Assembly (NCBI GenBank): GCA_963695505.1
Contig: CAVOGX010000021.1
Span: forward strand, 372,001-436,000
Direction of reading: 5' to 3'
Source of the DNA: JACSRF01 sp963695505
GTDB lineage: Bacteria; Chloroflexota; Anaerolineae; Promineifilales; Promineifilaceae
Length of the DNA: 64,000 nucleotides
This document shows positions 1-8,796 of this stretch, in pieces; the stretch's first letter is position 1, and each line of letters starts with the position of its first letter. Below the pieces are notes generated by a model. It saw nothing but the letters and a program-made list of their open reading frames with translations. It did no database searches and was not told where the DNA came from. Both the position numbers and the translations under genes were made by a program.

Positions 1-2569
1 ATTCGAGATCAATAGCCATTGCGTCCCGCAATTCTGGATCCTGAAGTTGGCGGTCATGGTTTTTCAGCATGGGTTTAACCAGATGGTTTGTAAAGTCACG
101 TTCTGCTTTTGTAGCTTCCAACCAGAACAAGCGGCGTAGACGCGGCAGCAGCTCATCATCACTGAACAAATCATTGATAATTTCACCGAAGATGCGGTTA
201 ATTTTGAGAGAAATATTGTCCAGCTTGTCAGCATAGCTCATCTCCAAATCTGCAGAAACCATAGGACCGTCATCACCCGGGAAACTGATGGCAAAATCGG
301 CTTCTGGCTCGGCTGGGGTATCGAGAATGTTGATTTGGATATCCTCTTCAACATTGTCTTCCACAGCCGCCTCGTCTTGTGCAGGCGCCGGAGGCATGCT
401 GGCGGCGATTTCACGGCGCACCGCCTCTACACCATGCAGGGCAACATCTAAAAGCCGTTCATTGCTGGGCAGGGCCAGTTCCTGCTCACCAGTTTCCAAT
501 TTATTGTTGACGGAACGTTCTGGCTTCATCAATTCGTACATGGTGGCTTGCTGGCAGACGTGGCGGAAATTAGCCCCTACCTTGCTAATGATGGCGTTAT
601 ATGCATCGGCTAGCGGCAGACCCCCGTTGCCTGGGAGTGAATAGTCATATTCCTGCCCGTAACTGGCGCGTTCCAGACGGGCGAATATTTCATGGGCTTC
701 TAGTGTACGCTGCAATTCGTCAGCCACAACGTCAGCCATCTGCGGCATAAACTGGCTAACCGATTCTTGCATTATTAATTCCACTTGGTAAAGGATCCGC
801 TTAATGGGGATTTCAATGCCGCTGGTGCCCCAAATAAGGTTGTCGTAAGTGACATCGCGGTCATCCCAATGTTCAGTGCCGTAGCTGTCAAGCAGCGTTT
901 CTACCTCACGCTGAACGGAATCTTGGACCATGCCCTTGATGCCATTCAAAGTGGGGCGAAGCAGGGAACGGAAGCGATCGTTGGAATTGGTGCGCGCACT
1001 TAACTCTAACAAGGCGTTGTGGAAGGCGCGGGGGAGCTCTTTGTTTTGGCGACGCAAAACGTTTTCATAGCGGCGCTCTTGTAGCTGTTCCCAACTATTG
1101 GCAAATGGGGGATGAACACCACGAGCAGCAAGCTGCTTTTCGTAGTAGAAGCGCAGGCTTTGCAGTGCATTGCGGATACGCGTTGCGGCCTCGCGTAGCT
1201 GGCTGCGCACGCGCTCGGTTTTGATAAAGTGAACCAGCCGCTCTCGCAAAAGGGGCACCTCACTCAGCGCTAGAAGAGCTTCTTTTGTATCAGGTTCCAG
1301 CGGGTCGCTTAATTTTGTGTTACCTAGCTGGTCTTTGAAAGTTTTAAGGATGCGCTCAGTTTCGCTGGCAAATTCGCCGGGAGCGTTATCCGGGTCTTGC
1401 ACGTAAAGAGCGGGTGGGGCCATAACCAGGAAGTATGGCCTGTTGTGGCCACGGTCACGGTAGCGTTCCCAGTAGTTTGGCGCAATGTATCGAGTTACTT
1501 CCTTCACCTCTAGCTCGGCTTCGGGCAGCCCAGAGTTAAGGCGATCGAAAGCCTGGCGAATATTCGCACCGTTGACGACCAGGAATATTTTGCTGGCAGC
1601 TTCATCTAAATCACCACCACTAAGACCAAATAAACGATTTTCTTTAATCCAGTTTACGGCCGAAAGTGACTTAAGCTCATCCACACGCTGCCGCCCGGCA
1701 TCGGTAACGAGAACGATCATGGCATCTTCACGCTTCATTTCTTCCAGGGTGATAGCTTCGTGTAGCTTCATGCCTGCGCCAAGACCCGGCACGTCTACAA
1801 TGCGCAGGTAGCCATTCATGAGCAAGTTTGGTACGCCGGCCTTTGGTACTACCTTGAAGGTGGCGGATTTGATGAGGCGAATTTGCCGCTGGTTACTTCC
1901 TTTGAACCCGTCTTCGCGCAGGTGTTTGTAAGAATCTTCATTGTCCAGAGCCAGGTTTTGGGGCGGCGGGGTGCCAGCCTTGAAGAGTTCTTTGTTGTTT
2001 TCGAAGGAGGCAATGCAATCAAGGAGGATTTCCAGGTATTCATCTCGTTCTGTTTTAGCGTTTTCCTTGCTGTCCTCGATGATTTGTTTGATGTCCGTGG
2101 CAGCCTGCTCACGCTCGCCGTCGTTGGTGATGTCGAAGCCATCAATTTCGGCAAGCTGGCAGAGGCGTCGCACGCGATCGGCGAATTCGTCACGGCTCCA
2201 GAAGTTTAGGGTCAGAGATTCAGCTTCCCCTTCCTTGGCCTGTTCGATGTAGACGATGGTGCCCGTAACGGCCGTTACCGCCCCGGTTGGTAGCAAATTA
2301 CGCCCTAACAAAGCATTAATGAGCGTGCTTTTACCCACACCGGTTCCACCAAAAAAGATGAGAGTGTAGGTGCGCTGCGCGAGGATCTTTTGGGCTTCGT
2401 CGATGCTAAACTGTGCCTGGGGCACGGCCCGAATCAGATAATCGCGAGTGTGGTCGATGGTGCGCTGCAGCTCGACCCACTGGCTTACCTGGGGGGGGCT
2501 GATGTGGGGGAGCGTCTCGAGGGCGCCAGCCAGTTCTACATATTTATCAGTTTTTTCTTTTGGACTCAT
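1..2569 (-). CDS. dynamin-like GTPase, 3' part cut by window edge
   Basis: The minus strand is open from an ATG at 2569 to base 1, giving 856 codons without a stop, so the C-terminus lies outside the window. After about 80 residues comes a P-loop GGTGVGKST, then a Thr-rich switch (TAVTG) and a G3 motif DVPGLG, in the order of the Dynamin_N domain. The rest is long, charged and helical, including an acidic stretch that could be a linker. Bacterial dynamin-like proteins act on membranes; no transmembrane segment is visible here, so the role is unknown. It is not a small Era/Der-type GTPase, because of the long helical C-terminal part. ACGGCCGT occurs just after the P-loop, encoding T-A-V. Confidence 0.82.
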   Translation of the reverse strand, partial: MSPKEKTDKYVELAGALETLPHISPPQVSQWVELQRTIDHTRDYLIRAVPQAQFSIDEAQKILAQRTYTLIFFGGTGVGKSTLINALLGRNLLPTGAVTAVTGTIVYIEQAKEGEAESLTLNFWSRDEFADRVRRLCQLAEIDGFDITNDGEREQAATDIKQIIEDSKENAKTERDEYLEILLDCIASFENNKELFKAGTPPPQNLALDNEDSYKHLREDGFKGSNQRQIRLIKSATFKVVPKAGVPNLLMNGYLRIVDVPGLGAGMKLHEAITLEEMKREDAMIVLVTDAGRQRVDELKSLSAVNWIKENRLFGLSGGDLDEAASKIFLVVNGANIRQAFDRLNSGLPEAELEVKEVTRYIAPNYWERYRDRGHNRPYFLVMAPPALYVQDPDNAPGEFASETERILKTFKDQLGNTKLSDPLEPDTKEALLALSEVPLLRERLVHFIKTERVRSQLREAATRIRNALQSLRFYYEKQLAARGVHPPFANSWEQLQERRYENVLRRQNKELPRAFHNALLELSARTNSNDRFRSLLRPTLNGIKGMVQDSVQREVETLLDSYGTEHWDDRDVTYDNLIWGTSGIEIPIKRILYQVELIMQESVSQFMPQMADVVADELQRTLEAHEIFARLERASYGQEYDYSLPGNGGLPLADAYNAIISKVGANFRHVCQQATMYELMKPERSVNNKLETGEQELALPSNERLLDVALHGVEAVRREIAASMPPAPAQDEAAVEDNVEEDIQINILDTPAEPEADFAISFPGDDGPMVSADLEMSYADKLDNISLKINRIFGEIINDLFSDDELLPRLRRLFWLEATKAERDFTNHLVKPMLKNHDRQLQDPELRDAMAIDLE

Positions 2570-2793
2570 GATGCCTTCCCTTTTTTTGTAGAGATTTGCG
2601 ACCATAACGGCCGTTTTGCGTGGCAGGCTAAATTTACTGCCAAAATTGTGTCGCTTTTCGTGGATTGTACCGTTTCATTGTACAACACAATCATTATTAC
2701 GGAATGGGTGGGAGAAGGTTGCAGAATTGTGGGGAAACGGCCGTTTCTGACACAATTCCTAGAACAGTTATGCTGATTTAACCTGATTCTAAC

Positions 2794-2822
2794 TTGATTT
2801 ATGTAACTTGCTGTGATACTCT
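2794..2822 (+). promoter_or_regulatory. candidate promoter for the GNAT gene
   Basis: TTGATT (2794-2799) and TACTCT (2817-2822) are separated by 17 bases, 36 bases before the ATG at 2859. The 2570-2858 gap otherwise holds two copies of AACGGCCGTT (near 2607 and 2737) and an AT-rich stretch that probably also carries the leftward promoter of the GTPase gene. Boxes match the sigma-70 consensus only partly. Confidence 0.35.
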
Positions 2823-2858
2823 CCATATGACGCGCTGCGTCATTGGGAGCAAATAATT

Positions 2859-3434
2859 ATGATTTCTGTAAATGAGTTTGAGACAATTGAAACAAATTCT
2901 GGATTGCAGCTTCGGGTGAGGCACCTGCGCGCAAGCGACGCGCCATTTCTCATTCAAATTTTTGATAACATGGGTTCAGACAGCCGTTACCGGCGCTTCA
3001 ATCAACCGGTGGACAACTTCAGTGATGAGCGAAAGTGGCAGGAGGCAGAGCGCATAGCCCGAATAAGTCCTCGGCTTAGTGGAGGAGTTATTGCTTTTGC
3101 AGATTTGCCTGATAAGCAAAACGTCGCTGTGGCGGCAGCCAGGTATGTTTGCACCGGAGATGGCATAGCTGAAGCCGCAATGTCTGTCATTGATACATTG
3201 CAAAAGCAGGGTATTGGTACAAAGCTCATGCTGCAGTTGGTTGAAATTGCCCGTCAGGAGGGAGTGAAGCAGTTGATGGCTGATATTCGCAATGATAATG
3301 AAGGCATCTTGAAAATCTTGCAGCGGCTGCCTTATGAACTGGTAAGGCAGCGAGATGGAGCTTTCACGCGAGTCGTCATTGATTTGACCAAACCTAGGTC
3401 TGCAATAAATTTGGCACCTTCACAGATAATTTAG
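2859..3434 (+). CDS. GNAT family N-acetyltransferase
   Basis: The 191-aa protein has the single GNAT fold, covering about residues 15-175. It opens with a typical beta1-alpha1 segment (RVRHLRASDAPFLIQIF), and the acetyl-CoA pyrophosphate loop is seen as QKQGIGTKLM near residue 115 (the Q/R-x-x-G-x-G/A motif). The acceptor substrate cannot be read from sequence. The ATG follows a weak GGGAG. A strong hairpin ends the unit, so it is probably monocistronic. The family is very broad; related enzymes acetylate small molecules, antibiotics or protein lysines. Confidence 0.8.
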   Translation: MISVNEFETIETNSGLQLRVRHLRASDAPFLIQIFDNMGSDSRYRRFNQPVDNFSDERKWQEAERIARISPRLSGGVIAFADLPDKQNVAVAAARYVCTGDGIAEAAMSVIDTLQKQGIGTKLMLQLVEIARQEGVKQLMADIRNDNEGILKILQRLPYELVRQRDGAFTRVVIDLTKPRSAINLAPSQII

Positions 3435-3471
3435 CCGTTACCAAATAGTAAATGCCTAAACAAACAGGTTG

Positions 3472-3510
3472 ATGCCCTTTCCAATTTAGGAAAGGGCATT
3501 ATTGGTTATT
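3472..3510 (+). terminator. intrinsic terminator after the GNAT gene
   Basis: Perfect 11-bp stem ATGCCCTTTCC (3472-3482) / GGAAAGGGCAT (3489-3499) with a 6-base AT loop, followed by a T-rich run. Confidence 0.8.
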
Positions 3511-3532
3511 GTCAATGTTTTATGGTTTCATA

Positions 3533-3541
3533 TGGTAGAAT
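3533..3541 (+). promoter_or_regulatory. extended -10 promoter candidate of the two-component operon
   Basis: TGGTAGAAT fits an extended -10 element (TGN-TANNNT). It lies between the GNAT terminator and the kinase ATG at 3599, which has a strong AAGGGGGAG ribosome site at 3585-3593. No good -35 box is seen at normal spacing. Confidence 0.35.
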
Positions 3542-4004
3542 AGTTGAAATTTTATTAAACGATTACTTGATTGGGAGTCTATCTAAGGGGGAGCTTGAAT
3601 GGACAATCCAAGATTTGATCAACCCATTCTTAAGCGAAAAGTTTTAGAGAGCATTGTAGTTGCTCTTGGGGTTGCTGCTTTTTATTGGGTACTGGATTCC
3701 TTCGTAGGCGCGCGTCTTTGCAATGAAACAGACTTTTTTACCCACCTATTTCAACCCTCTAACCACGAGATGTGGCACCGCTTAACCATTTTTTCATTCC
3801 TTTTTGGGGTGGCCATTTGTTTCCAAATCATTATTTACAAACGAGAGTTAGTAGAGTTAGGATTTAAGCGACGAAATAAAGATTTGGCTGCACTTAACAA
3901 AATTTCTTCAACAATTAGCCAGTCCCTCAATTTAGAACAAATATTGCAAGATGCATTAGCTCAAATTCAACAATTGGACCTGGTTGGAGAACAAATTCAG
4001 AATA

Positions 4005-5071
4005 ACGGATTATGCGTAATTAAGCGAACAGTTCCTTGATAGCCAGCAATGGTCTATCCAACAGGAAATTGATATAGATGCCTAAGGTGTAAGCAGTCAC
4101 ACTACCCATAACACGTTTGATCAGGCCGATATCAGTTTTCGCTCCTGTATCCTGGATATGCATATGCTCATGCAGTTGGGAGAAAACCGTCTCAATGAGT
4201 TGACGATACTGAGCCAAGACCCACTGCTCCAGAGCAGAATTCTGCTGCTTCTGATTAGAGCGGCGATAGGTAACCAGATAAACCTCCTGTTCGGTGAACA
4301 ACTGTTCGCGCTTGGGGTCGGAAACAAAGCCCTTGTCACCCAGAGCCACGACTTGAGAGGTATGACCCAAGAGGTCGTCCATCATTTGGCTGTCGTGGGG
4401 GCGTGCGCTAAACAGGTCGTAGACGTCGGGAACGCCGTGCTGGGTAATGAGCATTCCCAGTTTGAAGCCATAGTATTTCAACTTCTTGCTGGGACAATAG
4501 CCACCATCGGCCCGGTCAAAGCCGTTGCCGCACCCGCGGCGAGAGGTGGGCAGGGCCACGGGAATAGGCATCGTGTCTAACACGCGGAATTCTTCCTCCA
4601 AAACGCCCAGGCGTTGGCGCAGGAAACGGCGAAAACGTCTCGATGACCCCTAACAGGTCACGGATACGGTACCATAACCGCGATTGATCGGGTAATTTAT
4701 CAAAATAAGCGCGGTAATGACGCTGTGCTTCCCGCAGAATGGCGGTTTCGCCTCGTTTTCCGGTTAAATGCATGAGCATGTCCAGTTTAAGAATCGTACT
4801 ATCAGGATAGGTTTTGGTGCGTCCTGGCCCGGTCGATTCGGGCAATTGTTCACAAAACTCGTCAACGATGCCGAACATCAGGCGACACAAGTCTTGATAG
4901 GTAAATCCGTGGCGTCGCATTGACGCAACTACAGGAGCAAAGTAATCTATGGTTGGCGCTGAGGTGGACATGTTTATCCATACTCCTTTGTGAAAATGGG
5001 TTTTCAACTAGAGTATGGTGCTCGTTCCCGCAGCGCCACCTTTTCAATTCATGTAATTACGCATAATCCGT
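4005..5071 (-). mobile_element. IS982-like insertion sequence (1067 bp)
   Basis: The ends are perfect 18-bp inverted repeats, ACGGATTATGCGTAATTA at 4005-4022 and its complement at 5054-5071. They are flanked by the 6-bp direct repeat AGAATA (3999-4004 and 5072-5077), a classic target-site duplication. One transposase gene fills it on the minus strand. Size, single gene and the transposase C-terminus fit the IS982 family. The element contains no ACGGCCGT, unlike surrounding DNA, which agrees with recent arrival. Confidence 0.85.
4020..4971 (-). pseudogene. IS982-like transposase, frameshifted
   Basis: Two overlapping frames together make one DDE transposase of about 320 residues. The N-terminal part (helical DNA-binding region, start ATG 4971 or 5007) runs to about 4632; the catalytic part continues in the next frame to the stop at 4020. 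The catalytic part shows LDTMPIPV, GGYCPSKK, a GDKGF motif and an IETVFSQL motif, matching the spacing of IS982 transposases. The frames meet at a run of four T (complement of 4632-4635), where one base appears to be extra. Either the transposase is dead, or the run is a sequencing error. Programmed frameshifting is less likely, since this family normally uses one frame. Confidence 0.75.
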
Positions 5072-6110
5072 AGAATATTATCTTTCTGCGCAAAGGCAGA
5101 GATGAGCTTGTACCTGTGGCCCACCTCGGCACCCCATTAAATCATCCTTGTTTAACACAGCCCCCACGCGTTGGCCAATGTTTGTGTGGCAAAGCAGTGA
5201 AAACCGGGGAAGTTGTTCTTTCCGAGGCCTGCCGTCAAAATATCCCGCTCATTCAGCTAACTCAACAGCCTGATCATAAGGATATATGCTTGCCGTTAAA
5301 GGCGCGAGGCAAAATAATGGGCGTATTAAATGCCCGATTACCTGTTGACCAGGAAATTTCTACCGACGATATAAAATTGTTAGAAGCTATCACGGACCAA
5401 ATCAGCGTCGCGATAGAAAATGCGCGCTTATTTGAGGCTGTTAGTAAACAGCGCGAAAGGCTTCGTTTGCTTAGTTCCAGGATAGCGGAAACTGAAGAGG
5501 CAGAACGCCGGCGTATTGCTGGTGAATTACATGATCAAGTTGGGCAGAATCTTACAGCATTAGGAATCAACTTAAATATTATCCGTGCCGAAAAGATGGA
5601 GAATGGCAAGAATGGTGCAAATTCCCGTCTTGATGATTCCCTAGCTTTGGTTGAACAAACAACAGAACAAATACGTATGGTTATGGCGGAATTGCGACCA
5701 CCGATGTTGGATGATTGTGGTCTACTGCCTACACTTCGTTGGTATGCAGAACGATTTTCGGAACGAACAGGGATTAAGGTCAGTGTTATTGGAGATGAGC
5801 AGGGTTCGCAAACAAGCCAACGAAAAGAAAATGTATTGTTTCGTATTGCTCAAGAAGCATTAAATAATGTGGCAAAACACTCCAAGGCTGAGAATGTGGT
5901 TCTTACCTATGATATTGCAAATGGTTTTATGCAATTTGCAATATCAGATGATGGGGTGGGATTTGATCCTGAAGCAGGGAATGGGTTCGAAGGCATTAAA
6001 GGCTGGGGGCTCCTGCTTATGACAGAAAGGGCTGAAGCAGTTGGAGGCCGATTGTGGATTGAGCCTGGCACAAACGGGGGGGGAGCCCAGGTTAAAGTGG
6101 AGATTCCGCG

Positions 6111-6764
6111 ATGAGTATTAGGATTTTTTTAGCCGACGATCATGCTGTTGTCCGTGATGGTTTGCAAGTATTACTGGATGCACAACCTGATTTTTGTGTT
6201 GTAGGCAATGCTGCAAACGGCCGTTCTGCTATCAAAAAGATCGCCGAGTTACAACCAGATGTGGTGATTTTGGATATCACGATGCCTGAATTGAACGGGA
6301 TTGAAGCTTCCTACCAGATCGTCCAAAATTGGCCAAAAATCAAGATAATAATTCTTTCCATGCATGCCACTACAGCCCATATCGTGCGGGCATTGCAAGC
6401 CGGGGCAAGGGGATACTTGCTCAAGGAGTCAGCGGGTATTGAAGTAGTAAACGCAGTGCGTGCGGTTTGGGCGGGAAACCGCTATCTCGGCCAAAAAATC
6501 TCCGAACGAGTGCTCGATGACTATATTCGACAATACGAAGCAGGTGGCAGTACAAACCGCATAGACCGACTCAGCCCTCGAGAACGCGAGACATTGCAAT
6601 TAGTGGTTGAAGGAAAATCAAATGCTGAAATTGCAGAAATGCTTTTCCTGTCTACAAAAACCATCGAGACCTACCGCAGTCGATTAATGCAGAAATTAGG
6701 CATTAAGGATGTCCCTTCTCTGGTGAAATTTGCCATTCGCAATGGATTGACCCCTCCACAGTAA
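6111..6764 (+). CDS. NarL/FixJ-family response regulator
   Basis: 217 aa, the normal family length. The receiver domain has the acidic pair in LADDHAVVRDG and the phospho-acceptor Asp55 in VVILDITMPELNG. The C-terminal LuxR-type helix-turn-helix (about residues 147-210) begins LSPRERETLQLV and contains NAEIAEMLFLSTKTIETYRS. The ATG overlaps the stop of the kinase gene. The next gene is the first cytochrome of the respiratory cluster, 230 bp downstream, with a dyad between them at the position expected for an activator of this class. The cognate kinase is interrupted, so the regulator may lack its normal input in this strain. Confidence 0.92.
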   Translation: MSIRIFLADDHAVVRDGLQVLLDAQPDFCVVGNAANGRSAIKKIAELQPDVVILDITMPELNGIEASYQIVQNWPKIKIIILSMHATTAHIVRALQAGARGYLLKESAGIEVVNAVRAVWAGNRYLGQKISERVLDDYIRQYEAGGSTNRIDRLSPRERETLQLVVEGKSNAEIAEMLFLSTKTIETYRSRLMQKLGIKDVPSLVKFAIRNGLTPPQ

Positions 6765-6822
6765 TTTGTTCGCTTACGAAATACCAAAATTACGGCTATT
6801 CGTCATATATCCCTGACACATT

Positions 6823-6868
6823 TTGTCAAAATTTCCTGACAACTTAATCCATATTCATTCTATATGAT
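6823..6868 (+). promoter_or_regulatory. candidate activator dyad and -10 box of the cytochrome operon
   Basis: The inverted repeat TTGTCA (6823-6828) / TGACAA (6837-6842) is centred about 42 bases before the start expected from a TATGAT box at 6863-6868. There is no good -35 box, which fits an activator-dependent promoter. The response regulator just upstream is the obvious candidate binder (inference). The ATG of the first cytochrome gene at 6998 follows an AAGGAGAG site. Confidence 0.4.
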
Positions 6869-6997
6869 TGGCGTAAGAATTTTGCCAAAATTGTTCATTG
6901 CTGGATTTTTTGGCGCAATTTTTCCCACATCTAAACATCCGTGCTGTGGCTCAGACATCAGCACGAGTAATTATGGAAGGGTAAGGAGAGCTGGAGA

Positions 6998-7993
6998 ATG
7001 AAAGGGTGGATATTTCGACTTTTAGGCATTATTGCGATTTTGCCTGCCTTGCTGTTTTTAGTGAACAGTACACGTGCTCAAGAGCCTTTTCCCCATAATT
7101 TACCAATAGATGAAAAAGAAGTTGATGTCACGAACTGCCGCGAATGCCATTGGCCTGTATATGTCGTATGGGAGAGTAGTACCCATGGTCAAGCATTATC
7201 CTGCGGTCAATGTCACTTAGGTGATCAAGACAACCACGCGCGTGAAGGCCATTGGACTCAAGGTGGACCACAAGAATGTATGAGCTGCCACACCACCGGT
7301 TACGATCCCGTAACGGATACCTGGGAGGAAGGAAACATCCATTGTACAGCCTGCCATTCGCCGATTAACGAAAACCACCCTGAAGAACCTATGCCTACGG
7401 ATCGCTCTGCTGAACTTTGTGGCATGTGTCACATTGAAGCACATTTTGAATGGCGGGTAAGCGAGCATGGTCAGGCTGATGTTTCTTGCATCAGTTGCCA
7501 CAGCCAACACGCAACGCAATTAAAAATTGAAAATGTTACAGAGCAGTGCGCTACTTGTCACGATATTCTTACGGATGGTTATACACACTCATCACATTTT
7601 GAAAATGGACTGAGTTGTGCGGACTGCCATCTTGCAACATATGAAGGACCAGTTACTGAAGGGAGAGCAAAGCGAAATCATACTTTTTCTGTCGCCTTGG
7701 CTACCTGCACAGCCTGTCATGGGGAAGCACTCCACAATGCTCCTTCAGGGGGTGCCGCAGAAATCATGCATTCACCTGGCAATGAACTAGCTTTTGCGGA
7801 TGCAATGGCCTCAAATGTGAAGGCAGAAGTCTCTATAGAGCCACCAAGAGCAAACCCACTAGGATTATTCGCATTGGGTTCCATTTCTACGGGAGTTGGG
7901 ATTGGAGGGGTGGGTGTTGGTCTTGCTGCGGTAATATTTCCACGGCTGAGTCGTTTGTTTGGTCGTATCTGGCGTCGGTCTAAAAACCATTGA
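6998..7993 (+). CDS. nine-heme membrane-anchored cytochrome c
   Basis: The 331-aa protein starts with a signal peptide or N-terminal anchor (residues 5-27). It carries nine CXXCH heme sites (CRECH, CGQCH, CMSCH, CTACH, CGMCH, CISCH, CATCH, CADCH, CTACH) between about residues 46 and 245. A glycine-rich hydrophobic segment near residues 290-315 followed by basic residues anchors the C-terminus. It is the first gene of an operon with a ferredoxin-like subunit and an NrfD-type membrane subunit, so it should exchange electrons between the quinone-reactive module and outer cytochromes. No CXXCK catalytic heme is present, so it is not NrfA itself. The direction of electron flow is not shown by the sequence. 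Confidence 0.88.
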   Translation: MKGWIFRLLGIIAILPALLFLVNSTRAQEPFPHNLPIDEKEVDVTNCRECHWPVYVVWESSTHGQALSCGQCHLGDQDNHAREGHWTQGGPQECMSCHTTGYDPVTDTWEEGNIHCTACHSPINENHPEEPMPTDRSAELCGMCHIEAHFEWRVSEHGQADVSCISCHSQHATQLKIENVTEQCATCHDILTDGYTHSSHFENGLSCADCHLATYEGPVTEGRAKRNHTFSVALATCTACHGEALHNAPSGGAAEIMHSPGNELAFADAMASNVKAEVSIEPPRANPLGLFALGSISTGVGIGGVGVGLAAVIFPRLSRLFGRIWRRSKNH

Positions 7994-8007
7994 GTAAGGC
8001 AATTACT

Positions 8008-8784
8008 ATGAGCGCAAAATTCTCACCTGACCGTCGCAAATTTATTATTCGTGCCCTCACAGCTGGAACAGTAACTGTGGTTGGCGCGCGAATGCGGCGT
8101 AATTCTTTTGCCGCTTCTGGACCCCAGGGGCACAGCCCTTACCATTGGGTCATGATCATCGACCAGGATAAATGCACTGGCTGTGGTTATTGCACAAATA
8201 CATGCCAGGCTCACAATGATGTTCCACCAAATATCCATTGGAATCGTGTAATAAAAGCAGGAAATGTTGGAGAAAAAGAGCTTTTTCTCTCGCGGCCTTG
8301 CATGCATTGTGATCACGCCCCTTGTGTTAGCGTCTGCCCTGTAAAGGCAAGCTATAAGCGTGCTGACGGCATTGTAATGATGGATTACGATCGTTGCATT
8401 GGCTGTCGGTATTGTGAGGTAGCTTGCCCCTATGGGGCTAGAGCCTTTAATTGGGAAGAATTCACTGGTGAAAATCCGGTTGTCCCAGAATGGGGGATGC
8501 CTGAAATTCCAAGGCGCCCACGAGGTGTTCCGGAAAAATGCTCCTTTTGTTACCACCGTATTGAACGCGGGCTTTCATTGGGATTAGTACCTGGCAAAGA
8601 TGCTGACGCGACACCTGCTTGCGTGGTTATATGTCCTGTAGCCGCAAGAATTTTTGGTGATCTCAACGATCAAGAGTCTGAAGTTAGCAAAATGATAGCA
8701 TCAAACCCTTATTTCCGTTTGCGGGAGGATATGGGTACTGATCCACGTGTGTATTACTTGCCAGCCCGTCGAGAATCTTCGTGA
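8008..8784 (+). CDS. Tat-exported 4x[4Fe-4S] ferredoxin-like subunit (NrfC/PsrB type)
   Basis: The N-terminus DRRKFIIRALTAG followed by a hydrophobic stretch is a Tat-type signal. Four cysteine groups follow: CTGCGYCTNTC, CMHCDHAPCVSVCP, CIGCRYCEVACP and CSFC with a later CVVICP, the pattern of electron-transfer subunits of the DmsB/NrfC/PsrB family. Its partner should be the NrfD-type protein encoded next. The ATG at 8008 is preferred over a TTG at 7990 because GTAAGG lies just upstream and it puts the twin Arg at residues 9-10. The two flanking genes are 14 and 12 bases away, so the three are surely co-transcribed. Confidence 0.9.
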   Translation: MSAKFSPDRRKFIIRALTAGTVTVVGARMRRNSFAASGPQGHSPYHWVMIIDQDKCTGCGYCTNTCQAHNDVPPNIHWNRVIKAGNVGEKELFLSRPCMHCDHAPCVSVCPVKASYKRADGIVMMDYDRCIGCRYCEVACPYGARAFNWEEFTGENPVVPEWGMPEIPRRPRGVPEKCSFCYHRIERGLSLGLVPGKDADATPACVVICPVAARIFGDLNDQESEVSKMIASNPYFRLREDMGTDPRVYYLPARRESS

Positions 8785-8796
8785 GGAACATGCTAA

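Larger units (their letters stand above)
3599..6114 (+). pseudogene. NarX/LiaS-type sensor histidine kinase split by an IS
   Basis: Codons from 3599 to 4004 encode two membrane segments (about residues 15-35 and 60-82) and a coiled linker. The same frame resumes at 5078 with a GAF-like domain, then a HisKA_3 dimerisation helix with the phospho-acceptor in GELHDQVGQN and a HATPase_c domain ending at 6114. Removing the IS (4005-5071) and one copy of the 6-bp target duplication AGAATA restores one uninterrupted frame of 480 residues, the usual size. As assembled the gene is interrupted. A GTG at 5116 could start the soluble GAF-kinase part on its own. The stop overlaps the ATG of the response regulator (ATGA), so the pair is translationally coupled. 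The sensor probably controlled the cytochrome operon that follows. Confidence 0.88.

Noticed and set aside
1006..2252. Several short frames on both strands in the first 2.5 kb
   Set aside because: They are shadows of the long open GTPase frame on the minus strand, which has clear P-loop and DxPG motifs.
2666..2684. Direct repeat ATTGTAC before the GTPase gene
   Set aside because: Too short and without promoter spacing to support a regulatory call.
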